Part shown: in pieces, positions 24,578 through 33,324 of the stretch
How the letters are laid out: each line of letters opens with the position of its first letter
How positions within the stretch are numbered: position 1 is the first letter of the stretch
NCBI GenBank assembly: GCA_020725665.1
Contig: DYEO01000014.1
Location: 1 to 37,716, forward strand
From: Dethiobacter sp.
GTDB taxonomy: Bacteria > Bacillota > Dethiobacteria > DTU022 > UBA8154
DNA: 37,716 nt
Direction of reading: 5' to 3'
Position numbers and translations under genes: made by a program
The notes under the pieces: generated by a model
Told to the model about the DNA's origin: nothing
The model's input: only the letters and a program-made list of their open reading frames with translations
Database searches by the model: none

Positions 24578-25693
24578 TCAGTCCCGGTAAATGGCAATAG
24601 CCTCTTTCAGGGTCCGCACCACGTAGTCCACCTGTTCTTCCGTCAGGTTATTGAAGAAAGGCAGGGCCACCACAGACCTGCCTGCCTGTTCGGTAACAGG
24701 GAAGTCCCCTTCCTTGTACCCGAACATCTGCCGGTAGAAGGGCTGCAGGTAGATAGGCGTGAAATAGGGGCGGCACTGGACGCCGCAAAATCGCAAATGG
24801 GCCATCACCGCGTCCCGGTTTATTTCTTCCGACAGGCGGACCACGTAAACAAACCAGCTCATTTCCACCTGAGGAGAAACGTACGGTACCCGTACTTCTT
24901 CCAATTCCGCCAGCCGCCGGTTATACATCTCCGCCACTTGCGCCCGCCTGGCCAGCATTTCCGGCAGGCGTTCCAACTGGGCGAGCCCCAGCGCTGCCGA
25001 CAGCTCGTCCATCCGGTAGTTGTACCCCAGCCGCTCGTGGTCCAGCCAGCCGCCGCCTTCCCCCCGGCCCTGGTTGCGCATGCTCCGGCACAACCGGGCT
25101 ACCTCCTCATTATCGGTGACAATCATGCCGCCCTCGCCGGTGGTCATCTGCTTGTTGGGGTAAAAAGCGAAAACTGCCCCGTCCCCGAAGGTGCCGGCCA
25201 TCTCGCCCTGGTACCTGGACCCAATGGCCTCGCAGGCGTCCTCGATCACCTTCAATCCGTGACGCGCCGCAATCTCCATGATCGTGTCCATCTCCGCCGG
25301 CTGGCCAAAGGCGTGTACCGGCAGGATGGCCTTGGTCCTGGGTGTAATGGCATCATCAATCAACCCGGGGTTGATATTCAACGTATCAGGGTCAATGTCC
25401 ACAAACACAGGCCGCGCCCGCTCAAACAAAATGCAGTTGGCCGAGGCGATAAAGCTGAAAGGAGTGGTGATCACCTCGTCCCCTTCCCCAATGCCAAGGG
25501 CACGTACCAGCAGGTGCAGGCCGCTGGTGCCGCTGTTCACCGCCACCCCGAATCTTCGCCCCACACAGCCTGCCATCTTTTCTTCAAACTCCACCAGCTT
25601 TGGCCCCAGGGCCAAAAACCGGGTCTGGAGCACTTCGTTTACGGCTGTTATTTCCTTTTCCGTAATGTCCGGAGACGATAACGGTACGAACAC
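24578..25693 (-). CDS. pglE: DegT/DnrJ/EryC1-family sugar aminotransferase (PglE/EpsN-like)
   Basis: A 371-aa PLP-dependent aminotransferase that would aminate the 4-keto sugar made by the dehydratase. Family landmarks are ALGPKLVEFEEKMA, NSGTSGLHLLVRALGIGEGD, VFVDIDPDTLNI, IEDACEAIGSRYQG, the PLP lysine region AFYPNKQMTTGEGGMIVT and LGYNYRMDELSAALGLAQL. GTG 25693 overlaps the acetyltransferase stop by one base (TAGTG) and has GGGAGGA upstream. TTG 25708 is the other start. Substrate is inferred from neighbours. Confidence 0.93.
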   Translation of the reverse strand: MFVPLSSPDITEKEITAVNEVLQTRFLALGPKLVEFEEKMAGCVGRRFGVAVNSGTSGLHLLVRALGIGEGDEVITTPFSFIASANCILFERARPVFVDIDPDTLNINPGLIDDAITPRTKAILPVHAFGQPAEMDTIMEIAARHGLKVIEDACEAIGSRYQGEMAGTFGDGAVFAFYPNKQMTTGEGGMIVTDNEEVARLCRSMRNQGRGEGGGWLDHERLGYNYRMDELSAALGLAQLERLPEMLARRAQVAEMYNRRLAELEEVRVPYVSPQVEMSWFVYVVRLSEEINRDAVMAHLRFCGVQCRPYFTPIYLQPFYRQMFGYKEGDFPVTEQAGRSVVALPFFNNLTEEQVDYVVRTLKEAIAIYRD

Positions 25694-26349
25694 TAAACTT
25701 CCTCCCAACGGTGAAACTTGATGGGTTTAGCCGGTATCCCAACAGCGGTACAACGTGACGGCAGGTCTCTGGTAACTACAGCACCCGCCCCAACAGTACT
25801 CCAACTCCCGACTCGTATGCCTTGCAAAACCGTAACCTTGGTGCCCAGGGTACATCCTTCGCCCACTTCCACGGCTCCTGAAACATTTACATGCCACATT
25901 AATGTAGAATAGTACTTTATAACTGCGTCATGGCCTATCCCACACCCTGGGTTAATGCCCACATGGTCGCCAATAGAAATGTTTGTCGTAAGTATGCATC
26001 CTTTGTTTATAATAACCCCTTGACCAATAGTTACTGAGGAAGATAAGCTGATTTCAGGGTGGACAAGCGTAGCAAATTGATTGCCCTGGGCTTTAGCCTT
26101 TTCAACCAATCGCTTTTTATCATTGGGGTTACCGACCGCACAAACAGCAAAAGTACTTGAAGGCAATTTTTCCAAAGCAGAAAAGCTACCCAATACAGGG
26201 TAACCATTAAGCTTTTGTCCCCACTTTTCCTGATCCTCATCAATGTAACCGACCAAGTTCCATTGAGGCGCTTTTTGATTAATCTCTTCTACCAACCAGG
26301 CTACCTCACGGGCAAACCCTCCAGCACCGATGATAACTAAATCCTTCAC
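25693..26349 (-). CDS. pglD: Sugar O/N-acetyltransferase with left-handed beta helix (PglD/EpsM-like)
   Basis: A 218-aa protein with an N-terminal nucleotide-binding part (VKDLVIIGAGGFAREVAWL) and a C-terminal hexapeptide-repeat beta helix (VTIGQGVIINKGCIL, IGDHVGINPGCGIGHDAVI). It closes with VGAGAVVTRDLPS. The catalytic His of PglD-like enzymes probably corresponds to the one in GIGHD. It would acetylate the 4-amino group to give UDP-di-N-acetylbacillosamine. GTG 26349 is chosen for GGGGTGA five bases upstream and family starts; ATG 26367 is the other start. Confidence 0.92.
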   Translation of the reverse strand: MKDLVIIGAGGFAREVAWLVEEINQKAPQWNLVGYIDEDQEKWGQKLNGYPVLGSFSALEKLPSSTFAVCAVGNPNDKKRLVEKAKAQGNQFATLVHPEISLSSSVTIGQGVIINKGCILTTNISIGDHVGINPGCGIGHDAVIKYYSTLMWHVNVSGAVEVGEGCTLGTKVTVLQGIRVGSWSTVGAGAVVTRDLPSRCTAVGIPAKPIKFHRWEEV

Positions 26350-26366
26350 CGAATCACCCCGCCACA

Positions 26367-26999
26367 TTACATCGGCACTCCGCCCTTATCTCTATTAAAA
26401 GGTACTCCGGAAATCTGATCGCCCTTGAGCCCCGGGTACAGGTCTTCTTTCTTAAACATCGTAAAGAATGTCTTCCAAAGTATTTTTAAATCCAACCACA
26501 AAGACCAGTGTTCCACATACCAGATATCTAATTCAACCTTCTCTGGCCAGGTAAGGCTGTTCCGCCCGTTCACCTGCGCCCAGCCGGTAATTCCCGGGCT
26601 CATCAGGAGCCGTCTTCTTTGCCGCTCATCATACCTTTCCACCTGGTACGGCAGCGTGGGTCGCGGCCCCACCAGGCTCATCTCACCCCGTAGTACATTA
26701 ATTAATTGCGGAAGTTCGTCCAGGCTGGTATTCCGTAGCCACTTCCCTACCCTGGTAATGCGGGGGTCTTCCTTTTCTACAAAAACCCCTGCCCCCATTT
26801 TTTCCGCGTTAACCACCATAGTGCGAAACTTAAAAATCTTAAATACCCTGCCGTCCTTTCCCACCCGCTCCTGACGGAAGAATACAGGTCCCGGAGAATC
26901 TAACTTAATGGCAACGGCGATAACCAGAAATAAAGAAAAAAGAAGAATAAGGCCGAAAAGGCTAGCCCAAAAATCAATTAAACGTTTAATCACTAACAC
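26367..26999 (-). CDS. pglC: Monotopic phosphoglycosyl transferase (PglC/EpsL-like)
   Basis: A 210-aa enzyme that moves a sugar-1-phosphate from UDP-sugar to undecaprenyl phosphate, starting the lipid-linked repeat unit. It has the re-entrant helix (IDFWASLFGLILLFSLFLVI), then DSPGPVFFRQERVG, FKFRTMV, the catalytic Asp-Glu pair in NTSLDELPQLINVLRGEMSL, GPRPTLP and PGITGWAQVNGRN. It starts within the end of galE (GTG 26999, or GTG 26993 at TAGTG). Being next to the three bacillosamine-type genes suggests UDP-diNAcBac as donor. Confidence 0.93.
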   Translation of the reverse strand: MLVIKRLIDFWASLFGLILLFSLFLVIAVAIKLDSPGPVFFRQERVGKDGRVFKIFKFRTMVVNAEKMGAGVFVEKEDPRITRVGKWLRNTSLDELPQLINVLRGEMSLVGPRPTLPYQVERYDERQRRRLLMSPGITGWAQVNGRNSLTWPEKVELDIWYVEHWSLWLDLKILWKTFFTMFKKEDLYPGLKGDQISGVPFNRDKGGVPM

Positions 27000-27985
27000 T
27001 TAACGTCAACCTTTCTTTTCTGTTCCCAGCGCCACGCCGAATAAACAATCCGGTCCAGATCGTCAGATGCAGGGACCCATCCCAACCTGGCGCGGATTTT
27101 TTGGGAGTCAGCCACCAATACCGGCGGGTCACCGGGCCTTCTCCCTTCGTATTTCACCGGAAAATCCACGCCGGTAACCTGCTTGGTTGCCTCAATCACT
27201 TCCAGGACGGAATATCCTTTCCCGTAACCGCAGTTAAAGACCTCGCTCTCCCCGCCCTGCAACAAGTATTCCAGGCCCAGCACATGGGCCTCCGCCAGGT
27301 CTTCCACATGGATGTAGTCCCTGATGCAGGTGCCGTCAGGGGTGGGATAGTCAGTCCCAAAAACACTTAAGTAAGACCGCTTGCCTGCCGCCGCCCGGGT
27401 AGCGAGGGTAATGAGGTGGGTAGCGTCTTCCTTCCCCTCGCCGATCCGCCCGTCCCGGTCCGCCCCGGCCACGTTAAAATACCGGAGAGACACATAATCC
27501 ATCTCTCCGACGGCGGACAAATCCTTCAACACCTGTTCCACCATGGCCTTGGTGTGGCCGTAAGGGTTAATGGGCTGTAAGGGTGCCGCTTCAGGTACGG
27601 GCACCCGTTCAGGCACGCCATAAACCGCGGCGCTGGAGGAAAAGATCAGTTTAGTAACACCACATTTAATCATAGCGGACAAAAGATTAAGCGTACCCTG
27701 CACATTATTGACGTAATACTTGAGGGGCTGGGCGACCGATTCGGGGACAACAATATGCGCCGCAAAGTGGATTACCCCATCGGGCCGGTAATCGCTGATA
27801 ACTTCCTGCAGTTTCTTAGCGTCCAGCAAATCGCCCAGTACCAGGTCTCCATATAAGACAGCCCAGGGGTTCCCAGTCACAAGGCTGTCGTATGTCAGCA
27901 CCTGATAACCCTTCTCCCCTAGGGCCTTCACCACGTGGCTGCCGATGTAGCCCGCACCGCCGGTAACAAGTACCTTGGCCGTCAT
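26993..27985 (-). CDS. galE: UDP-glucose 4-epimerase
   Basis: A 330-aa SDR epimerase interconverting UDP-glucose and UDP-galactose (or the N-acetyl forms). The NAD loop is VTGGAGYIGSHVV. The catalytic elements are FSSSAAVYG and NPYGHTKAMVE (Tyr-x3-Lys). Substrate-side motifs are LRYFNVAGAD and RDYIHVEDLAEAHVLGLEYL. ATG 27985 has AGAGGT at a normal distance. The start lies close to a 270-bp gap after the DUF262 gene. Its 3' end was duplicated at 19895-20075. Confidence 0.96.
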   Translation of the reverse strand: MTAKVLVTGGAGYIGSHVVKALGEKGYQVLTYDSLVTGNPWAVLYGDLVLGDLLDAKKLQEVISDYRPDGVIHFAAHIVVPESVAQPLKYYVNNVQGTLNLLSAMIKCGVTKLIFSSSAAVYGVPERVPVPEAAPLQPINPYGHTKAMVEQVLKDLSAVGEMDYVSLRYFNVAGADRDGRIGEGKEDATHLITLATRAAAGKRSYLSVFGTDYPTPDGTCIRDYIHVEDLAEAHVLGLEYLLQGGESEVFNCGYGKGYSVLEVIEATKQVTGVDFPVKYEGRRPGDPPVLVADSQKIRARLGWVPASDDLDRIVYSAWRWEQKRKVDVKC

Positions 27986-28099
27986 TCTTATCTACCTCTT
28001 TCTGCTCCTGGTGGCCCCCGCCAGAGACCTAAGCTGCCTTTGCCTTCTGGGAAAGCCACACAGGAGGCTGGGGTTTTTGCCGGATAAAAGGTGTACCTG

Positions 28100-28262
28100 G
28101 CCTCCGGATATTAAGACTGAAGCCAGAGAAAAAAGCTTTACCACTGTAAATCTGGCCAAACCTGATATTTTCGTCACCGCTGATGGTGACTTTTATACAC
28201 CAGAAGTAGCCACTACCGCAAAGGTGTTAACAGCAAAAGAGGCTTTACTGATACTCGTTTAA
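28100..28262 (+). pseudogene. Possible C-terminal scrap of a PIN-domain protein
   Basis: In the gap between galE and the DUF262 gene a plus-strand frame ends with KPDIFVTADGDFYTPEVATT and VLTAKEALLIL. The pattern D-x-F-V-T-x-D-x-D-F followed by V-L-T-x-K-E resembles the end of PIN-like proteins. No start or upstream PIN part is seen. The rest of the gap holds nothing I can name. Confidence 0.35.
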
Positions 28263-30199
28263 CCCCCCTGCCCTGCCGCTGCACCGGCCACCAGCCTTTC
28301 CAAGTAAGCCTGCAGGGTTTCCACGTGGCTAAAAAAGCGGTAGCCGGCCTGGTTTAACTGGTTAATCTGGTCTTGATCTTCTTGTAATATCAAGGCTACC
28401 GGCTGGCTGTAACCTTCCTGGACCCCGGCAGGCCAGGCCAAGTCAACTACGGTAAGCACCTCCCCAGTTGGACTACACACTTCAAAATCAAGCTCAGGTT
28501 TTGGTAAGCCGTGTAACTTCACCCATTCCAACAAGGCTTGTACTTCTTCTTCCAAAGCAGGTACGGTTACAGCCGCCGCGGCAAGGTCCGTTGAGTAATC
28601 GACAGCCAACTGGGTAGAGGCAGTACCATTGAGGAGTTCTTCCACGAATCGATTAGCCGCCGCGGCAAGAAGGCGCCGCCGTTCAGCCAAAAAACCTTTA
28701 TAGTTTTCCAGTTTCCAAAGGTCCGGATCCTGGGGAATCCACTGGGAGGCCAGAGCCCCAGGATACCTGGCCTCTATCTCCCGCAGGTAAACTTCGGGCT
28801 TTTTATCGCTGATCGCCAGATTGGCCGCCTGGGTTAGAAAGCAGTAATTAGCAATGGCGTTGACCTCCGGTTTCTGGTAACCGTAATCATAAAGCAGCGC
28901 TTTAGGGAAAATGTGGTGCACCTGCAAGGTGTTGAGCCTGCCCAACAGGTTGGCCGAAAGGGGCACCCCGCTGCCCCAGTCCAGGGAACCAGATACTCTA
29001 GTCAGCAGGTAGAGCATGGGGTAAAACCTGGCTCCCAGGCTCCACCCGGCAAAGTCTTCCGGGCGGATATCCAGGCTGCCCCGGGAAAGGCGGAGCTGCT
29101 CGATTAACCGGTCCAGAGCGCCATCTACCGGCTCTAGCACCCCTAAGTCCTGATTTAACACGGTTTCGGTGGAACCTGCAAACCGGCCCCAGAGGAAGCT
29201 ATGCACATACCAGTACAAAAGGCGGTCCCGTTCCTGCGCACTGTGAAGCTTACCGCCCCGCAATACCAGGTACCTGGCCATCACCGGAAAGGCGTATCGC
29301 CCGCCCAGCACCCGGTCGTGGTCCAACCCCAGCCGGCCGGAAATCATATTCAATAAGTAATTGCAGGCGTTTTGCGCCTTAACTAACCCCGCCCGAAAAT
29401 CGGTGGCAGTAACGTCTTTTAAAGCCGAAAACAAGGCCTCCCCGGTAAGGATGGTAGTAACATTACGCAATAGCCACTCCAGATTAAAGTAAAAACCAGC
29501 CCGCTCCCAACCAGCGAGTAAGCCTTTCATCTCCTGCCTGGCCCCAGACCACTCAGCGCAAATCTTCGCCAGGGCCAGGTCGCCCTTGGAAAGCTTGGTG
29601 CCGCCGCTGTTTACCCGGTTAAAGATGTCCACCACTACATCGACTGTTTTGTCCTCCCCGGTCACCTCTTCCACGTGCAAGTCAATGTTCTTGATCCCTT
29701 CAATGGCGGTGAGGCGTTGAATGTAAGTGTCCATCCTGGGCATTAGTTCAGGCAACGCAAACAGCCGGCCAATAAACTTGCCAACACCGGTTTGCATCAG
29801 CTCTGTAATATTGACCCAAAGAGGATTGCCTTTCATTTTAGTCGGCATGTAAAACTCGAAGGTTTCATCCTCCAAGTGAAAATACAATCCGGTAAAGGTC
29901 TGGGCGTTGCCGTCAAAAAACCGGGGCGGCCTGCCCCTGATGATACCGTATAAAGAAGTCATCCGCTGCTGGCCATCAAGCAAAAGTTTTACCACCCCTG
30001 GCGGCAAGGGACCATCACCCCTGGCCGCGGCACTTTCCACCCTGGTGACCCATACCAAAAGGCTGCCGATGGGGTACCGGCGGTAAAGAGACTGCACCAA
30101 GCTGCGCACCTGGTCCCGGTTCCACACATATCCCCGTTGAAACTCAGGCAGGGCCATACTCCCCAGGTCAATCTGATCCAAAATGGTAGCGATCTTCAT
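28259..30199 (-). CDS. Single-chain GmrSD-like (DUF262 + HNH) type IV restriction protein
   Basis: A 646-aa protein. The N-terminal DUF262 (GmrS, ParB-like NTPase) part has LPEFQRGYVWNRDQVRSLVQ, LLDGQQRMTSLYG near residue 75 and FNRVNSGGTKLSKGDLALA. The HNH (GmrD/DUF1524-like) part has QVHHIFPKALL near residue 428 and NAIANYCFLTQAANLAISDK. Related proteins cut DNA carrying modified cytosines such as those of T-even phages; BrxU of BREX islands is one. A C-terminal extension of about 100 residues contains LTVVDLAWPAGVQEGYSQPV, which I cannot place; it recalls the D-x-A-W-P strand of nuclease-like tails. ATG 30199 follows AGGAG by 11 bases; GTG 30211 would overlap that site. It sits in line with glycosyltransferase genes and leaves only 9 bp to the GT4 gene before it. 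Confidence 0.9.
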   Translation of the reverse strand: MKIATILDQIDLGSMALPEFQRGYVWNRDQVRSLVQSLYRRYPIGSLLVWVTRVESAAARGDGPLPPGVVKLLLDGQQRMTSLYGIIRGRPPRFFDGNAQTFTGLYFHLEDETFEFYMPTKMKGNPLWVNITELMQTGVGKFIGRLFALPELMPRMDTYIQRLTAIEGIKNIDLHVEEVTGEDKTVDVVVDIFNRVNSGGTKLSKGDLALAKICAEWSGARQEMKGLLAGWERAGFYFNLEWLLRNVTTILTGEALFSALKDVTATDFRAGLVKAQNACNYLLNMISGRLGLDHDRVLGGRYAFPVMARYLVLRGGKLHSAQERDRLLYWYVHSFLWGRFAGSTETVLNQDLGVLEPVDGALDRLIEQLRLSRGSLDIRPEDFAGWSLGARFYPMLYLLTRVSGSLDWGSGVPLSANLLGRLNTLQVHHIFPKALLYDYGYQKPEVNAIANYCFLTQAANLAISDKKPEVYLREIEARYPGALASQWIPQDPDLWKLENYKGFLAERRRLLAAAANRFVEELLNGTASTQLAVDYSTDLAAAAVTVPALEEEVQALLEWVKLHGLPKPELDFEVCSPTGEVLTVVDLAWPAGVQEGYSQPVALILQEDQDQINQLNQAGYRFFSHVETLQAYLERLVAGAAAGQGG

Positions 30200-30220
30200 T
30201 AGCAGCCTCACTCCTTGGCA

Positions 30221-31423
30221 TTAATCACATCGGGCCCTAAAGTCCTTACTAAGAAAATGCATGTAGATAGCGCTCATTTCCTCCAGTACACGCTCCAGCG
30301 CATAGTTCTTGATTTTTTTCCAACCCAACCCTGCCCTGCCCATGTCGGCCCGCAGGTCCGGGCTGGTGATCAGGTTTTCCAGCGCCGTTGCCAGGCCCTT
30401 GACATCGCCAAGGTCCACCAGCAGGCCTGTCTTGCCGTGTTCCACCAGGTCCCGGCTGCCACGAACGTTGGTGGCCACTACTGGTTTACCGGTAGCCATG
30501 GCTTCCATGATACATTTAGGGAGCCCCTCCCGCTTGGAGACCAGGGTTACGATGTCCGTTTCCTGCAGGATTTGCGGGACATCCTTCCGGTGGCCTAGAA
30601 AATGGACCCTGGGGATCTGCTCCTGTTCAACCTTCCACCGCAGCTCTGCCGCCTTTTCGCCGGTTCCGACCAACAACAGATGGGCGTTGCCACAGCGAGG
30701 AGATAGGCGCTGCCATGCGTCCAGGAGAAAGGCGTGGTTCTTATTTGGGTTGAGTTCCGCCACGCAGGTAACCATCACGTCATCCCGCCCGAGACCCAAC
30801 TCCGCCCTTATGGAGTTCGCACTGGTCGAAGGCGAGTAGCGGCTTAGCTCCACCCCCACCCCGTGTACATAAAACAGATTCTTTTCGGGCTGAAACCCCA
30901 AGCGCCGGGCGCTCTCGAAGTCCTCATCATTCATTACGATGAGACCGTCTGTCCAGCGGGCAGCAATTCTTTCCGCTGTAAAGTATATAAGCCAATTCTT
31001 GAGCGGTGCGCCCCGGTAGAAATGAAAACCGTGGGCTGTATATAAAACAGGCCCCTGCCCGGTAGCCTTGGCCAAGTACCTCCCCAAAAAGGCGGCCACA
31101 GGGGTATGGACGTGGATAAGCTCAAAGTGGTGTCCTTTGAGTAGTGCCCTCAGCCACCGGAAGGCCTGGAGATTGGCCGGACTGTAAGGTGACCGGGCAA
31201 AGGGAATTTCCCAACATGTCACCCCTGCCGCCTCCACTTCCTCTTTGCGACCATCGGCGGAAGAGGCCGCGGCATGGACCTCGTAGCCTCTCTCCTGCAG
31301 CAGCCTCATGAAAGGAATATGAAAGGCGGCGAGGTGGGTGTAGACAGAGGCAATAAAGAGTACTTTACGGGTATTTTGACGATGGGCGTTGTCCCTTTCT
31401 CCTTTTTGTGTCCTACGAACCAC
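30221..31423 (-). CDS. Glycosyltransferase family 4 (EpsD/CapM-like)
   Basis: A 400-aa retaining GT-B glycosyltransferase acting at the inner membrane. The N-terminal half has VLFIASVYTHLAAFHIPFM, IHVHTPVAAFLGR and YTAHGFHFYRGAP. This last motif is typical of the EpsD/PglA-like branch using GlcNAc or GalNAc-type donors. The C-terminal half has the donor site VSKREGLPKCIMEAMATGKP (E-x7-E). GTG 31423 uses AGGTGA, which contains the previous gene's stop. Confidence 0.93.
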   Translation of the reverse strand: MVRRTQKGERDNAHRQNTRKVLFIASVYTHLAAFHIPFMRLLQERGYEVHAAASSADGRKEEVEAAGVTCWEIPFARSPYSPANLQAFRWLRALLKGHHFELIHVHTPVAAFLGRYLAKATGQGPVLYTAHGFHFYRGAPLKNWLIYFTAERIAARWTDGLIVMNDEDFESARRLGFQPEKNLFYVHGVGVELSRYSPSTSANSIRAELGLGRDDVMVTCVAELNPNKNHAFLLDAWQRLSPRCGNAHLLLVGTGEKAAELRWKVEQEQIPRVHFLGHRKDVPQILQETDIVTLVSKREGLPKCIMEAMATGKPVVATNVRGSRDLVEHGKTGLLVDLGDVKGLATALENLITSPDLRADMGRAGLGWKKIKNYALERVLEEMSAIYMHFLSKDFRARCD

Positions 31424-31426
31424 TAA

Positions 31427-32536
31427 TCACCTAAGCCCCTTTCTCTTCAGAAGCTCTTCGTAAAGCCTCTCCCACTGATCCACCACACGGTCCAGGCTGT
31501 AGTTGGCCTCAATATGCGCCCGCCCGGCCTGGCCCAAGGCCGCTCGCTCAGTTTCGGAGAGAGCCATCATTTTGCTCATCGCTGCCGCCAGAGCTTTGAC
31601 ATCGCGTGGGGGTACGATGTAGCCGCTTTCCCCGTTAAGAACTACCTCGCCATTTCCACCCACATCGGTTGCAACAATGGGCAAGCCACACGCCCCGGCC
31701 TCCAACAAAACCATGGGCAGTCCTTCCCATGCAGACGACATCACATAGGCATTGGCAGCGTTCATCAGTTCCGGCACATCACGCCGCACACCCAGGAAAC
31801 GTACCCTGTCCTTCAAGCCCAGGTCGCAGGCCAGTTTCTTGGTTTCCTCAAGCAAGTAGCCCTGCCCGGCCAACAACAATACGGCATCCACTTGTTCCTC
31901 CGCCACCATGTTGAACGCCCGCAACATATTGGGATAGTCCTTAGCTTCTTCAAACCTTCCCACCGCGAGCCAAGCGAAACCGTCTCCAATGCCCAGTTCC
32001 TCACGCAGCCGTAGGCGAGCCGCCCGGTTAGGCCTGAACCTGGCCGTATCAACGCCGTTGGGCATGAAAATGATCTTGTCTTTAGGCGTAGCGCCCACCC
32101 GAATATACCTGTCGACAGCCGCCCGGCTAACATTGGTGGTCAGGTCAGCCAGAGGGTCTGTCAACCGGTAGGCTATTTCACGCCATCTGCCACCTTCATT
32201 AATGTTGTGCGCTGTGCAGATGAGTACTGGAACCCTGTAGAGGAGCCGTGCAAGCCTAGCCAAGAGGTTAGCGTGTACCATATGGCTGTGCACGATTTTG
32301 GGTTGCCAGTACTTCAAAAGTGCTACCAGCCTTACAACTACTCGCGGATCAGGGATCCCCCGTGTCATATCCAGGGAAGTATAATTAATTCCTTGCTCAT
32401 GAAGTTCTTCCAAATAGGCTTGTGGCTTGATCATGGATACGACATGTACTGCGTATTTGCGCTTTGCAAGTGCTGTCGCTATTTGTACGAGTTGAGTTTC
32501 GGCTCCACCGTAATTTAGCCCTGTGATGACGAACAT
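31427..32536 (-). CDS. Glycosyltransferase family 4
   Basis: A 369-aa GT-B enzyme. The start MFVITGLNYGGAETQLVQIA carries the G-G-A-E acceptor-side motif. The donor side has IFMPNGVDTARFRP, LLAGQGYL and SSAWEGLPMVLLEAGACGLP (E-x7-E). The donor sugar is unknown. ATG 32536 lies four bases after the stop of the truncated upstream glycosyltransferase; its ribosome binding site is weak (GGAT), suggesting coupling. Confidence 0.93.
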   Translation of the reverse strand: MFVITGLNYGGAETQLVQIATALAKRKYAVHVVSMIKPQAYLEELHEQGINYTSLDMTRGIPDPRVVVRLVALLKYWQPKIVHSHMVHANLLARLARLLYRVPVLICTAHNINEGGRWREIAYRLTDPLADLTTNVSRAAVDRYIRVGATPKDKIIFMPNGVDTARFRPNRAARLRLREELGIGDGFAWLAVGRFEEAKDYPNMLRAFNMVAEEQVDAVLLLAGQGYLLEETKKLACDLGLKDRVRFLGVRRDVPELMNAANAYVMSSAWEGLPMVLLEAGACGLPIVATDVGGNGEVVLNGESGYIVPPRDVKALAAAMSKMMALSETERAALGQAGRAHIEANYSLDRVVDQWERLYEELLKRKGLR

Positions 32537-32540
32537 TATT

Positions 32541-33323
32541 TTAAATATCCGAAATTACCCCCTTCATGAATTTAAGCCTTTTTCTTTCTTTTTGCCGTAG
32601 ATCTAAATGGAGCACTTCACTTCGGGCTACCCTTTTACCCATCCATTTTACGACAAAGCTTTGGATTAACTCCATATTTTCAGAAATATTACTCTCGCAG
32701 TTCGGCAGTTGGAGAAGAAAGGGTGCCCCAGACGGAAAATCGGTGTCTTTGTACCCAATGATGGTTGGCAAACCAAAAGCTAAGTACTCACGTACCTTTA
32801 AGGGGGTAGCCTCGTGCATGTTATTTCGGTGTAAAGCTATGGTGACAATAGCGATATCTGCTGCCGCCAGTATCCTTGTATAATCCCTTCGGTTCATGTA
32901 GCCGTGACAGATAACGTTTTGGTGATTGTCCGCTCCCAAGTCCTCTTTTGATATTCCAATTAGATCAAAAAGCCATAAGGGCTGTCTTTGCGCAAGTTTT
33001 ACGATCTTGTCTATTCCGTGCCACGGTTGGCTAGGCGAGCCCATAAAGACTAAACGTGGATATTTATTACGAGCCGGTGGTAACGGTTCATAACCTTCAA
33101 GATCTATTCCGTTACCTATTACGATGTGTTCTTTGTTATACTTTTGAAAATGCGACAACAACGCCAGCTCACTGGTTACAAAAACCATTCCGGCTACGTG
33201 GCCGAGTATTAGCCCTCGTGTAAATAAATCGTAGAGGCCTCTTGCTGGAGAACTTAAACAATACTCCTTGGCGTCATCAGTGTTGATCTCTACAATTATA
33301 GGTTTTAGAGTACTTAATTTTGT
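32541..33323 (-). pseudogene. 5'-truncated GT4 glycosyltransferase
   Basis: The open frame runs from just after a stop at 33324-33326. It begins with glycosyltransferase sequence already inside the N-terminal domain (STLKPIIVEINTDDAKEYC, then GHVAGMVFVTSELA). The rest is the donor half: IVIGNGIDLEGYE, RLVFMGSPSQPWHGIDKI and LKVREYLAFGLPTI. The first about 100 residues are missing, replaced by a heparinase-like fragment in another frame. An internal start at ATG 33188 could make a C-terminal domain only. It is probably inactive. Confidence 0.8.
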
Positions 33324-33324
33324 T

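Noticed and set aside
24797..25681. A 294-aa plus-strand open frame
   Set aside because: It is antisense to the sugar aminotransferase gene and rich in proline, histidine and arginine as expected for a shadow frame.
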